A DNA stretch of 5,090 nucleotides, taken from contig CAWLAN010000170.1 of assembly GCA_963854815.1 (NCBI GenBank), positions 1 to 5,090 of the forward strand, given 5' to 3'. Shown in pieces: positions 1 to 5,090 of the stretch (position 1 is the stretch's first letter; every line of letters begins with the position of its first letter). The stretch is from UBA1146 sp963854815. GTDB lineage: Bacteria > Planctomycetota > UBA8108 > UBA1146. A program made the translations under genes and the position numbers. Under the pieces are notes generated by a model. The model was not told the DNA's origin. It did no database searches and saw only the letters and a list, made by a program, of their open reading frames with translations.

Positions 1-201
1 GTATCTCCGGTGCCGATGCGCCGCAAGGACCTGGAGAAGAGCCTCGCCGCAGGTGCTGTCGATGACGACCGGATCTCCAGTTTGAAAAAGAAGGTGGGCG
101 AGGGCGCAACACCGCTTTCGGGGAATGGTTACAAGGTCCTATTGCTGCAGGGGCTGATCGGCAAGGCGGTGCGACAGGCCAGTGGGCACAAGGAGGGCTG
201 A
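1..201 (+). CDS. C-terminal end of a molybdenum hydroxylase FAD-binding subunit (xanthine/CO dehydrogenase medium-subunit family), partial
   Basis: The reading frame is open from base 1, so the true start lies upstream; 66 residues are visible, ending at TGA 199-201. The visible part begins VSPVPMRRKD and ends with a PLSGNGYKVLLLQGLIGKAV segment. This matches the usual end of the CO-dehydrogenase flavoprotein C-terminal domain: a 'vaP.P.R' strand, a helix of acidic and alanine residues, then 'NxYK' followed by an amphipathic helix ending in 'rA'. In this family the subunit carries FAD and passes electrons from the 2Fe-2S subunit to NAD+ or another acceptor, while a separate large subunit holds the molybdenum cofactor; none of those partners is visible here. 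The FAD-binding part itself is outside the window, so the assignment rests only on the tail. The substrate (xanthine, an aldehyde, CO or an aromatic) cannot be told. The next gene starts one base after the stop, indicating co-transcription. Confidence 0.62.
   Translation, partial: VSPVPMRRKDLEKSLAAGAVDDDRISSLKKKVGEGATPLSGNGYKVLLLQGLIGKAVRQASGHKEG
191..196 (+). promoter_or_regulatory. Consensus Shine-Dalgarno site for the small cysteine-rich gene
   Basis: AGGAGG lies six bases before ATG 203 and within the last codons of the preceding gene. It decides the start of the 79-residue protein: the GTG at 182 that would extend the frame lies upstream of the site and has no comparable site of its own. 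Confidence 0.75.
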
Positions 202-202
202 G

Positions 203-442
203 ATGGCGATGCAGAAACCGGAACTACTACCCGAGGATGTCTGTCCCTGCCTGAGAACCAAGACGATGGTGCTCAACACGGAGTATCGCAGGAGCGCATT
301 CGAGGATGCGTTTACTGCCGATACCGCATTCTTTCACTGCCTCCGGACGATGGCCTATCACGGTCCGGACGGGGATGACGTCAGCCCCGATGGGTGTCGT
401 CCAGGTCGTAGTTGCTATCCTCCAGCGGCAGATTTGACCTGA
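203..442 (+). CDS. Small cysteine-rich protein of unknown function (79 aa), coupled to the Mo-hydroxylase subunit gene
   Basis: I do not recognise a named family. The ATG at 203 follows a perfect AGGAGG with six-base spacing and begins one base after the stop of the upstream gene, which supports a real, translationally coupled gene. The protein has five cysteines: a CPC pair at residues 14-16, Cys46 next to His45, and Cys65 and Cys71 in the tail. The tail reads GPDGDDV, then a CRPGRSCYPP block. There is no signal peptide and no hydrophobic membrane stretch, so it is probably cytoplasmic. The spaced Cys/His residues would suit binding of zinc or an iron-sulfur cluster, but this is inference from composition. 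The position at the end of a probable Mo-hydroxylase operon suggests an accessory role for that enzyme. The gene is followed directly by a strong hairpin, so it is the last gene of its unit. An alternative start is the second ATG at 209. Confidence 0.72.
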   Translation: MAMQKPELLPEDVCPCLRTKTMVLNTEYRRSAFEDAFTADTAFFHCLRTMAYHGPDGDDVSPDGCRPGRSCYPPAADLT

Positions 443-469
443 GACGAAAGCCGCAAATTTGCTGCACTG

Positions 470-504
470 AGCGGCCCGGAACGAAGCCGTCGTTTCGGGC
501 CGCT
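470..504 (+). terminator. Rho-independent-type terminator hairpin after the cysteine-rich gene
   Basis: The left arm at 470-484 (AGCGGCCCGGAACGA) pairs with the right arm at 490-504 (TCGTTTCGGGCCGCT) over 15 base pairs, with one G-T wobble and a five-base loop. It starts 28 bases after the stop at 442. The tail after the stem is TGTTCC, a weak T tract, so termination may be incomplete or helped by other factors. Its place between the small gene and the next promoter candidate fits a unit boundary. Confidence 0.7.
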
Positions 505-522
505 TGTTCCATCCGGCTGTGC

Positions 523-550
523 TTGTCACAATTTCTAGGGCAGATAGGAT
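523..550 (+). promoter_or_regulatory. Candidate sigma70-type promoter for the saccharopine dehydrogenase-like gene
   Basis: TTGTCA at 523-528 matches five of six bases of the -35 consensus. TAGGAT at 545-550 matches four of six bases of the -10 consensus, with a 16-base spacer. A transcript starting around 557 would have a leader of about 43 bases before ATG 600. Its position just after the terminator hairpin makes biological sense, but the match is moderate and was judged by eye. The rest of the 443-599 gap shows no other feature beyond the hairpin and the ribosome binding site. Confidence 0.42.
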
Positions 551-586
551 GCCCTGCCCGGACAGATGGACCCCTTGTCGGTCCTG

Positions 587-594
587 AAAGGAAG
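587..594 (+). promoter_or_regulatory. Shine-Dalgarno site for the saccharopine dehydrogenase-like gene
   Basis: AAAGGAAG ends five bases before ATG 600. It supports this ATG, which also places the glycine-rich NAD-binding loop at the expected distance from the N-terminus. Confidence 0.6.
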
Positions 595-599
595 ACCGG

Positions 600-1670
600 A
601 TGAGCAACGCCATCGAAAAGATACTGGTGGTCGGCCTGGGCAACGTAGGAAGCCTGGTCGCGACGCTATTACAGAGATCTGGCTTCGAGGTCTCCGGCGC
701 AGACGCACGTCCGGTAGAGGCACTCTCGTTCCCCAGCGAAGTGTTCGATATCTCCGACTCTGCCGCCCTGGGCAATGCCCTGGAGGGGTGCCAGGGAGTT
801 GTTTCGTGTCTGCCGTATAACTTCAACCTTTCCGTGGCTCAGGCGGCCTTCGAGCGGGGAGTGCATTACTTCGATTTGACCGAGGATGTTCCGACGACCA
901 AGGCGATCTTGGAAATGGCCACCGATGCAAAAAGCGTGCTGGCACCACAGTGTGGGCTGGCTCCGGGGTACATCGGGATCGTCGGTGGTGATCTGGCGCG
1001 ACAGTTCGACAGCGTTCGCTCCATCGAATTGCGCGTCGGGGCGCTGCCCAGGAATCCGAAAGGCAACTTCGGGTATTCCGTCACCTGGTCTGCTGTGGGT
1101 GTGATCAACGAGTATCTCAACGACTGCGAGGTGATTTCCAGCGGGAAGCGGGCTTTTGTGCCCCCTCTCGATGCACTGGAAACGATAGATATCAACGGTG
1201 TTCAGCTGGAGGCCTTCACCACTTCCGGTGGACTCGGCACGATGTGTGACACCTGGGATGGAAAAGTCGAAACTCTCGATTACAAGACCATGCGCTACCC
1301 GGGGCATTGCGAAAAGATATCGTTCTTTCTCCAGGAACAACGGAAGACGCTCGTATCCATTGAAGAGACTGCGCGGGTTCTCACCGCCGCCTGCCCGCCC
1401 GTTTCCGAGGATGTGGTTTTCACTCACGTTGCGGTCGAAGGCCAGATCGATGGCGAGTTGCGACGTGAGGAGCGAGGCGGGGAGTTTGGCCCGCTCGAGA
1501 TCGGTGACATCGAGTGGCGTGCCATCAGCTGGACTACAGCTTGTTCCGTTGCAGCGGTCGTGGAGATGGTGAACAGCGGGGCTTTGCCATCCAGGGGGTT
1601 CATCAAGCAAGAAGAGATTCCACTCGATGTGTATCTATCGACTGCAAATGGTCGGCTCTACCTGCTCTGA
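600..1670 (+). CDS. Saccharopine dehydrogenase family oxidoreductase (lysine 6-dehydrogenase-like), 356 aa
   Basis: Complete gene with a clear ribosome binding site. The N-terminal Rossmann fold shows ILVVGLGNVGSLVA with the GxGxxG loop at residues 12-17. An acidic residue at the end of the second strand (Asp35) usually favours NAD over NADP. Further family marks are the YFDLTED segment (90-96), the GLAPG loop (119-123) where the fold passes into the second domain, and KTMRYPGH (229-236) in the C-terminal catalytic/dimerisation domain. The length of 356 residues is close to lysine 6-dehydrogenases and related single-domain enzymes and too short for bifunctional lysine-ketoglutarate reductase fusions. 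Family members oxidise lysine to aminoadipate semialdehyde or cleave saccharopine; close relatives also make carboxynorspermidine, so the substrate remains open. No signal peptide is seen, so it should be cytoplasmic. The gene stands alone between a terminator upstream and a convergent neighbour that overlaps its last 13 bases. Confidence 0.88.
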   Translation: MSNAIEKILVVGLGNVGSLVATLLQRSGFEVSGADARPVEALSFPSEVFDISDSAALGNALEGCQGVVSCLPYNFNLSVAQAAFERGVHYFDLTEDVPTTKAILEMATDAKSVLAPQCGLAPGYIGIVGGDLARQFDSVRSIELRVGALPRNPKGNFGYSVTWSAVGVINEYLNDCEVISSGKRAFVPPLDALETIDINGVQLEAFTTSGGLGTMCDTWDGKVETLDYKTMRYPGHCEKISFFLQEQRKTLVSIEETARVLTAACPPVSEDVVFTHVAVEGQIDGELRREERGGEFGPLEIGDIEWRAISWTTACSVAAVVEMVNSGALPSRGFIKQEEIPLDVYLSTANGRLYLL

Positions 1671-2053
1671 GGGCCACTCGGTCTCGTGATGACATACAAC
1701 CACCCGGTGGTTGCCAATATGACCGTTGCGATCTTGGCGCCATCTGGAACTCGTTCGTTATATACAAATAAAGGAAACGAGATAGCGATGGCGATCATCA
1801 CCGTCGCCATCAGTTTTGCCCTGGGATTGATCGCACCATGGTCTTCCCATTCGCGCACCATCGGTCCAAACCATTTATGGTTTTGCAACCATCGATGGTA
1901 ACGCGGAGATCCTTTGGCAAAAAAGTAGGCGGCGAGAATCACGAAGGGAGTGGTCGGAAGAAGCGGCAGCGGGATGCCGATGACCCCGAGAGCCAGGGAG
2001 AAGAAACCGAGGCCAATCCACAGGAAACGATAGTGACTCGACGTAGCGGTCAA
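1658..2053 (-). CDS. YbaN-family (DUF454) inner-membrane protein, about 131 aa
   Basis: The protein carries the family pattern GVIGIPLPLLPTTPF (residues 23-37 with this start), a following AAYFFAKGSPR helix, and RWLQNHKWFGPMVREWEDHGAI. About four hydrophobic segments are seen, near residues 10-27, 29-46, 81-98 and 106-123, so it is an integral membrane protein. The length fits YbaN of enterobacteria. The molecular function of this family is not established. No ATG is available before the first membrane segment. The frame can start at TTG 2074 (138 aa) or TTG 2053; I prefer 2053 because that TTG overlaps the permease stop as TTGA, the same coupled arrangement as the ATPase-permease junction. 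Neither start has a convincing Shine-Dalgarno site, so translation probably relies on ribosomes finishing the permease. It is the last gene of the minus-strand operon, and its stop (TAG 1658-1660) lies inside the end of the convergent dehydrogenase gene. Confidence 0.85.
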   Translation of the reverse strand: MTATSSHYRFLWIGLGFFSLALGVIGIPLPLLPTTPFVILAAYFFAKGSPRYHRWLQNHKWFGPMVREWEDHGAINPRAKLMATVMIAIAISFPLFVYNERVPDGAKIATVILATTGWLYVITRPSGPQSR

Positions 2054-3663
2054 GGAGTTCTGGATTTCAGCCAACCAAGGAGTTCGAGTAGTTTTGGTGG
2101 TTGTCCGGTACGCAACACTCCAATCCTGAATATTCTTGCCGATAGCAGGAAGACCAGGCCCACCGACACGAGCAACACCACAGCCGTGCCGTAAATCTCG
2201 AACTCGGGGGGGCTTGCCGCCATCCGATTCATCATGACAAAGGGGGTCCAGAAGGGGATCCAGGACAGGGTCGTGGCGATGGTGCCATTGGGCTCATTGG
2301 GGATGAAGGTCATCGTCGCTAGCGGCACCATCATCAACAGCATCAAGGGGCCCATGAAGTTTTGTGCTTCCTTGATGGTGTTGCAGATACTACCGATTCC
2401 GGCGAACAGGAAAGCGTAGAAGAAGTAACCGGCGATGAAGTAAAAGACGAATCCGAGCAGTAGTTCCGGAGTGATCACTGCAGCGATCAAATCGGCAACC
2501 CAGGTCGCAGAAGGCCCTGCCTTGAGGTTCAGGATTCCGATCAGAGATCCGATCCAGGCGAACTGCATCGTCACCCCGACTGCTGCCACACCTAACACCT
2601 TGCCCATCAACAGCTGGTTAGTCGATAGCGAGGACAGGAGCACCTCGATGATGCGGTTCGATTTCTCCTCGATGGTGTTGTTGAGAAGCATCTGTGAGAT
2701 GGAGAAAATGGCGATCCAGAGCATGTAGACGAAGCCGATCGGGACATACTGGCGGATCTTGTCGCGGATGCCGACTCTTTCATCTCCTTCCTCCTTGTTC
2801 GGGTCGAAGTTCTCCGCCCTGACCCTGAGCGAGGCGATCTCCGCGACCACATCCGATGCGATGCCACGCCGCGAATACTCGCGATCGCGTGCCTCCTCGC
2901 TCAGCGCAGCGAGAATGGCATCGAGCAGGTCGGTGTCGGCCAGGTTCGACGACCAGAATCGCACATCATGATCCCGATCGAGCGCGTTTGCAGGGATGAT
3001 GACCATGGCAAACAGTTCGATCTCCTCGTCGCCGTTCTTGTAGAGCTTGTCTCCTCGAAGGTAGGGTTTCAGTTGCTCCTCGATCTCCTCGTTGGAGTTC
3101 TGGAGGGAGACATCATCGATCAGTGGCACCTCGCGAAATCGCAGGTCAGGCTCGGTGAAGGGGGGAGCATCTGCTGGTAACTGGGAGAGCGCGAGTTTCT
3201 TGAATTGAGCCCACTGGACATCGTTGAGCAGCATCTGTTCCGGGATCAAATCGCCCAGTTTGACCAGCTGGTTGGGGCTGAAGGGGTTGATCTCCACATC
3301 AGAGCGCGACAGTTGCTCCAGTCCCTTTTCCAGTTGGTCGAGCAGTTGGCCCGTATCGATCTCCTGGTCTTCCATCATCTGCTCACGCAGTTCGGCGGTG
3401 GCTTTGGAGATGTGAGTCTGCAGAGAGGTCAGGACTTTTTTGCGATTGAGCAGAGTGATGCGCTGACGGGCGATCTCTCCCAGGTCCTCACTGCGATCGA
3501 TGATGACCACATGTCTGGTAGGAATGCCCCGCTCTTCCAGGAACTGTGGCAACTCGATCAGCATCCACAGCATGCCCGGAAAGAGAAGAATGCCGATCCA
3601 GAATCCCTTGGTCTTGACGTTTTCCAGGTATTCCCGCAGGGCGACGCGGTAGATCTGCATCAT
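2050..3663 (-). CDS. ABC-2 type transporter permease, NatB/YhaP-like (537 aa)
   Basis: Membrane partner of the ATPase encoded just upstream. The layout is that of NatB/YhaP-type exporters: one membrane segment near residues 21-38, a large loop of roughly 265 residues (about 40-305) rich in charged helical sequence, then about five membrane segments near 307-327, 355-378, 399-426, 436-454 and 490-512. The cytoplasmic EEKSNRIIEVLLSS motif (332-345), right after the second segment, is typical of this family and is expected to be the coupling region to the ATPase. NatAB was described as a sodium exporter in Bacillus, but many relatives have unknown substrates, so I do not assign one. The ATG at 3663-3661 overlaps the ATPase stop as ATGA, which indicates translational coupling; a second ATG follows directly and could serve instead. 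The stop (TGA 2052-2050) overlaps the start of the YbaN-like gene. Confidence 0.9.
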   Translation of the reverse strand: MMQIYRVALREYLENVKTKGFWIGILLFPGMLWMLIELPQFLEERGIPTRHVVIIDRSEDLGEIARQRITLLNRKKVLTSLQTHISKATAELREQMMEDQEIDTGQLLDQLEKGLEQLSRSDVEINPFSPNQLVKLGDLIPEQMLLNDVQWAQFKKLALSQLPADAPPFTEPDLRFREVPLIDDVSLQNSNEEIEEQLKPYLRGDKLYKNGDEEIELFAMVIIPANALDRDHDVRFWSSNLADTDLLDAILAALSEEARDREYSRRGIASDVVAEIASLRVRAENFDPNKEEGDERVGIRDKIRQYVPIGFVYMLWIAIFSISQMLLNNTIEEKSNRIIEVLLSSLSTNQLLMGKVLGVAAVGVTMQFAWIGSLIGILNLKAGPSATWVADLIAAVITPELLLGFVFYFIAGYFFYAFLFAGIGSICNTIKEAQNFMGPLMLLMMVPLATMTFIPNEPNGTIATTLSWIPFWTPFVMMNRMAASPPEFEIYGTAVVLLVSVGLVFLLSARIFRIGVLRTGQPPKLLELLGWLKSRTP

Positions 3664-4592
3664 CGGAAGGCCGCCTCTCTGGCTTTTTCGCCGACCAGAT
3701 GGACGAAAACCTCGTGTAGGTTCGGATCGACCACCTCGAACACCTCCAGTGCTACACCTTGCTCGAAGGCAATCTTCAGCAGTTCCTGTGGGTTTGCTCC
3801 TTCACGGAGCCTCAGTTCGAGCACCCCTTCTCGGCCGTCACTGGAAGGGAGGGCCTCGGTTACCTCGGCGAGGCCCGCAAGGGCGGCCTCGGCTCCGGTT
3901 CCACGAACACGCACTATTGTCGGTAGTAACGATCTCGCTTTTTCGACACTTCCATCGAAGACGATGCGACCTGCAGCGATGACAACGATTCGCTCGCAGA
4001 TTCTCTCGGCGTGAGACATGACATGGGTCGAGAAGAGCACCGTTTTGCCCCTGGCTCGGATGTCCCGGATCACCTCTTCCATCACCCCCTGGTTGACGGG
4101 GTCGAGGCCACTGAACGGTTCGTCGAGGATGACCAGATCGGGATCGTGGGCGATAGAGGCAAGTACCTGGACTTTTTGCCCCATCCCCTTGGAGAGCGCT
4201 TCGCACTTGTGGTTCTGGAAGTCTCCGAGTCCGTAGCGTTCCAGTAGTTCACGCGCGGTTTTCTTGGCGACTGCTGGAGCGACCCCTTTGAGCATGGAGA
4301 AGTAGGCGATCAGGGCCGTGGCAGTCATTTTCTTGTAAAGGCCCTTCTCCTCGGGCAGATAGCCGATGCGTTCCCGGACATCGAGAGCCCGCGGAGTTCC
4401 GAGGATGGAGATCGATCCAGATGTAGGCCGGAGGATGTCGAGCATCATGCGAATGCAGGTGGTCTTGCCGGCACCATTGGGCCCGAGAAAACCACAAACC
4501 GTTCCTGCAGGAACGGTGAAGGAGACATCATCGACCGCTCGAAAATCTCCGAATGTTTTGGTCACATTGCGTAATTCTATCGGGCTGGACAT
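3660..4592 (-). CDS. ABC transporter ATP-binding protein, NatA/YhaQ-like (310 aa)
   Basis: Complete ATPase subunit. Walker A is GPNGAGKTT (37-45), Walker B is LVILDEP (153-159) with the catalytic Glu158, followed by the D-loop SGLD (161-164) and the switch His190 in FSTHVMSH. The Q-loop region reads YLPEEKGLY (78-86), with glutamate at the usual glutamine site, and the signature is LSKGMGQK (133-140) instead of LSGGQ; both variants are common in the NatA/YhaQ subgroup. Residues from about 220 to 310 form a C-terminal accessory domain of the DUF4162 type, ending in the characteristic NLHEVFVHLVG. It should power export by the permease encoded next. ATG 4592 is preceded by GAGAGGA (revcomp of 4598-4604), a good Shine-Dalgarno site. 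The gap to the upstream hydantoinase B gene is 29 bp, so they are probably co-transcribed. The substrate cannot be inferred from the ATPase. Confidence 0.93.
   Translation of the reverse strand: MSSPIELRNVTKTFGDFRAVDDVSFTVPAGTVCGFLGPNGAGKTTCIRMMLDILRPTSGSISILGTPRALDVRERIGYLPEEKGLYKKMTATALIAYFSMLKGVAPAVAKKTARELLERYGLGDFQNHKCEALSKGMGQKVQVLASIAHDPDLVILDEPFSGLDPVNQGVMEEVIRDIRARGKTVLFSTHVMSHAERICERIVVIAAGRIVFDGSVEKARSLLPTIVRVRGTGAEAALAGLAEVTEALPSSDGREGVLELRLREGANPQELLKIAFEQGVALEVFEVVDPNLHEVFVHLVGEKAREAAFR
4498..4517. repeat. Perfect 20-bp palindrome inside the ABC ATPase gene
   Basis: ACCGTTCCTG is followed immediately by its exact reverse complement. It lies in codons for the TVPAGTV stretch just before Walker A on the minus strand. 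Symmetry this long is uncommon by chance, but the peptide is ordinary for the family at this position, so it may be a coding accident. As a DNA element it could be bound by a dimeric protein, or form a tight hairpin in RNA; neither is shown. Confidence 0.5.
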
Positions 4593-4597
4593 CCGGA

Positions 4598-4604
4598 TCC
4601 TCTC
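4598..4604 (-). promoter_or_regulatory. Shine-Dalgarno site for the ABC ATPase gene
   Basis: On the minus strand GAGAGGA lies five bases before the ATG at 4592-4590. It fixes the ATPase start, which agrees with the usual N-terminus of this family (a short lead into the first strand before VTKTFGDFRAV). No terminator or promoter is evident in the 29-bp gap that holds it. Confidence 0.6.
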
Positions 4605-4621
4605 AGGGGCAGCCCAACATT

Positions 4622-5090
4622 CTAGTCGTCGCTGCGATGAGGGGAAACGAGATCTTCAACTTTGCCCCACCCTCCTCCGCCCGGGGTCTCTATTCGGATC
4701 CTGGTCCCGGTTTCGATCATGCCCTGCCATTTAGGAGCGAGAATGTGCTCGCCTTCGGTGTCGATCTTGAGATTGACACCCGCCATACCATCGCCACCGC
4801 CGGCGAGACCTTTGGGTGTGTGCTCTCGGCGCTCAGAGAGAATGGATATCTCCATCGGCTCGAGCAGTTCAAATTCTCGAATGATGCCATCTCCACCTGG
4901 ATGGAATCCTTCGCCACCGGAGCCTCTTCGTAATCCGAAGTGAGTCATCCGGAGCGGAAGGCTGTGTTCGAGTCGCTCGATGGGGGTGTTCTGTGTATTC
5001 GTCATGTGTACGTGGAGACCGCTAGCACCCGCTCGAACAGGTCCACCGCCACAGCCACCACCGATCGTTTCGTAATGCGCGCCTCGCGAG
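4622..5090 (-). CDS. Hydantoinase B / 5-oxoprolinase B-type subunit (HyuB family), C-terminal part only
   Basis: The frame is open to the window edge; 155 residues from 5089 down to the TAG at 4624-4622 are visible, about the last third of a family whose members are usually over 500 residues. Family marks seen in order are YETIGGGCGGGP, then ASGLHVHMTNTQNTPIE, LRRGSGGEGFHPGGDGIIREFELLEP split by a short linker, ISILSERREHTPKGLAGG, and a closing TPGGGGWG. The ATG at 5005 is an internal methionine of the conserved HMTNT motif, not the start. HyuB works with HyuA in ATP-dependent opening of hydantoin rings or of 5-oxoproline (pyroglutamate), and related subunits occur in acetone-carboxylase-like enzymes, so the exact substrate is unknown. 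HyuA is expected beyond the window edge but cannot be seen. The enzyme should be cytoplasmic. The ABC ATPase gene starts 29 bp downstream on the same strand. Confidence 0.9.
   Translation of the reverse strand, partial: SRGAHYETIGGGCGGGPVRAGASGLHVHMTNTQNTPIERLEHSLPLRMTHFGLRRGSGGEGFHPGGDGIIREFELLEPMEISILSERREHTPKGLAGGGDGMAGVNLKIDTEGEHILAPKWQGMIETGTRIRIETPGGGGWGKVEDLVSPHRSDD

Noticed and set aside
227..826. 199-residue open frame on the minus strand
   Set aside because: It crosses the small cysteine-rich gene, the terminator hairpin, the promoter candidate and the dehydrogenase start, and has no recognisable domain.
669..1610. 313-residue open frame on the minus strand
   Set aside because: It lies wholly antisense to the well-supported saccharopine dehydrogenase-like gene, shows no recognisable motif and reads like a GC-rich shadow frame.
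1750..1785. A/T-rich patch with CTCGTT and AACGAG arms, resembling a promoter or hairpin
   Set aside because: The bases are explained by YbaN-like codons for SFPLFVYNERV, the arms are short and the loop is long, and no gene starts nearby.
3205..4014. 269-residue open frame on the plus strand
   Set aside because: It runs antisense across the junction of the permease and ATPase genes, both strongly supported, and ends in low-complexity Ser/Arg-rich sequence typical of shadow frames.
4553..4933. 126-residue open frame on the plus strand
   Set aside because: It is antisense to the HyuB C-terminus and the ATPase start, whose protein motifs are unmistakable.
4622..5005. A separate 127-residue gene starting at ATG 5005
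   Set aside because: The same frame is open upstream to the window edge and encodes the conserved YETIGGGCGGGP and HVHMTNT motifs of HyuB, so this methionine is internal.

Overview
The window looks like an ordinary bacterial chromosome segment, moderately GC-rich and densely coded, most likely from a proteobacterium. A gammaproteobacterium is my best guess. The reasons are the YbaN-type membrane protein, Shine-Dalgarno-led starts, short or overlapping gene junctions and the mix of catabolic enzyme families. There is no rRNA, tRNA, insertion sequence, CRISPR array or phage gene to place it more precisely.

Left part, plus strand (1-504). The window opens inside the 3' end of a gene that resembles the C-terminal domain of the FAD-binding subunit of a molybdenum hydroxylase (xanthine dehydrogenase / CO dehydrogenase family). 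One base after its stop, behind a perfect AGGAGG site, begins a 79-residue cysteine-rich protein that I cannot name. A 15-bp GC-rich hairpin at 470-504 closes this transcription unit.

Second unit, plus strand (523-1670). A sigma70-like promoter candidate follows the terminator. It leads into a complete 356-residue oxidoreductase of the saccharopine dehydrogenase / lysine 6-dehydrogenase type.

Right part, minus strand (5090 down to 1658). In transcription order there is the C-terminal third of a hydantoinase B / 5-oxoprolinase B-type subunit (gene open at the window edge), an ABC transporter ATPase of the NatA/YhaQ type, its ABC-2 permease of the NatB/YhaP type, and a YbaN-family (DUF454) inner-membrane protein. 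The gaps are 29 bp, then an ATGA overlap, then a TTGA overlap, so the last three genes and probably all four form one operon. Its last gene converges on the saccharopine dehydrogenase-like gene and overlaps its end by 13 bp.

Functionally, the enzyme fragments suggest turnover of N-heterocycles and amino acids (Mo-hydroxylase, hydantoinase/oxoprolinase, amino-acid dehydrogenase), next to an exporter of unknown substrate. That link is inference from neighbourhood only. I did not find a novel defence, mobile or RNA-based system. The most interesting unknown is the small cysteine-rich protein translationally coupled to the Mo-hydroxylase subunit.
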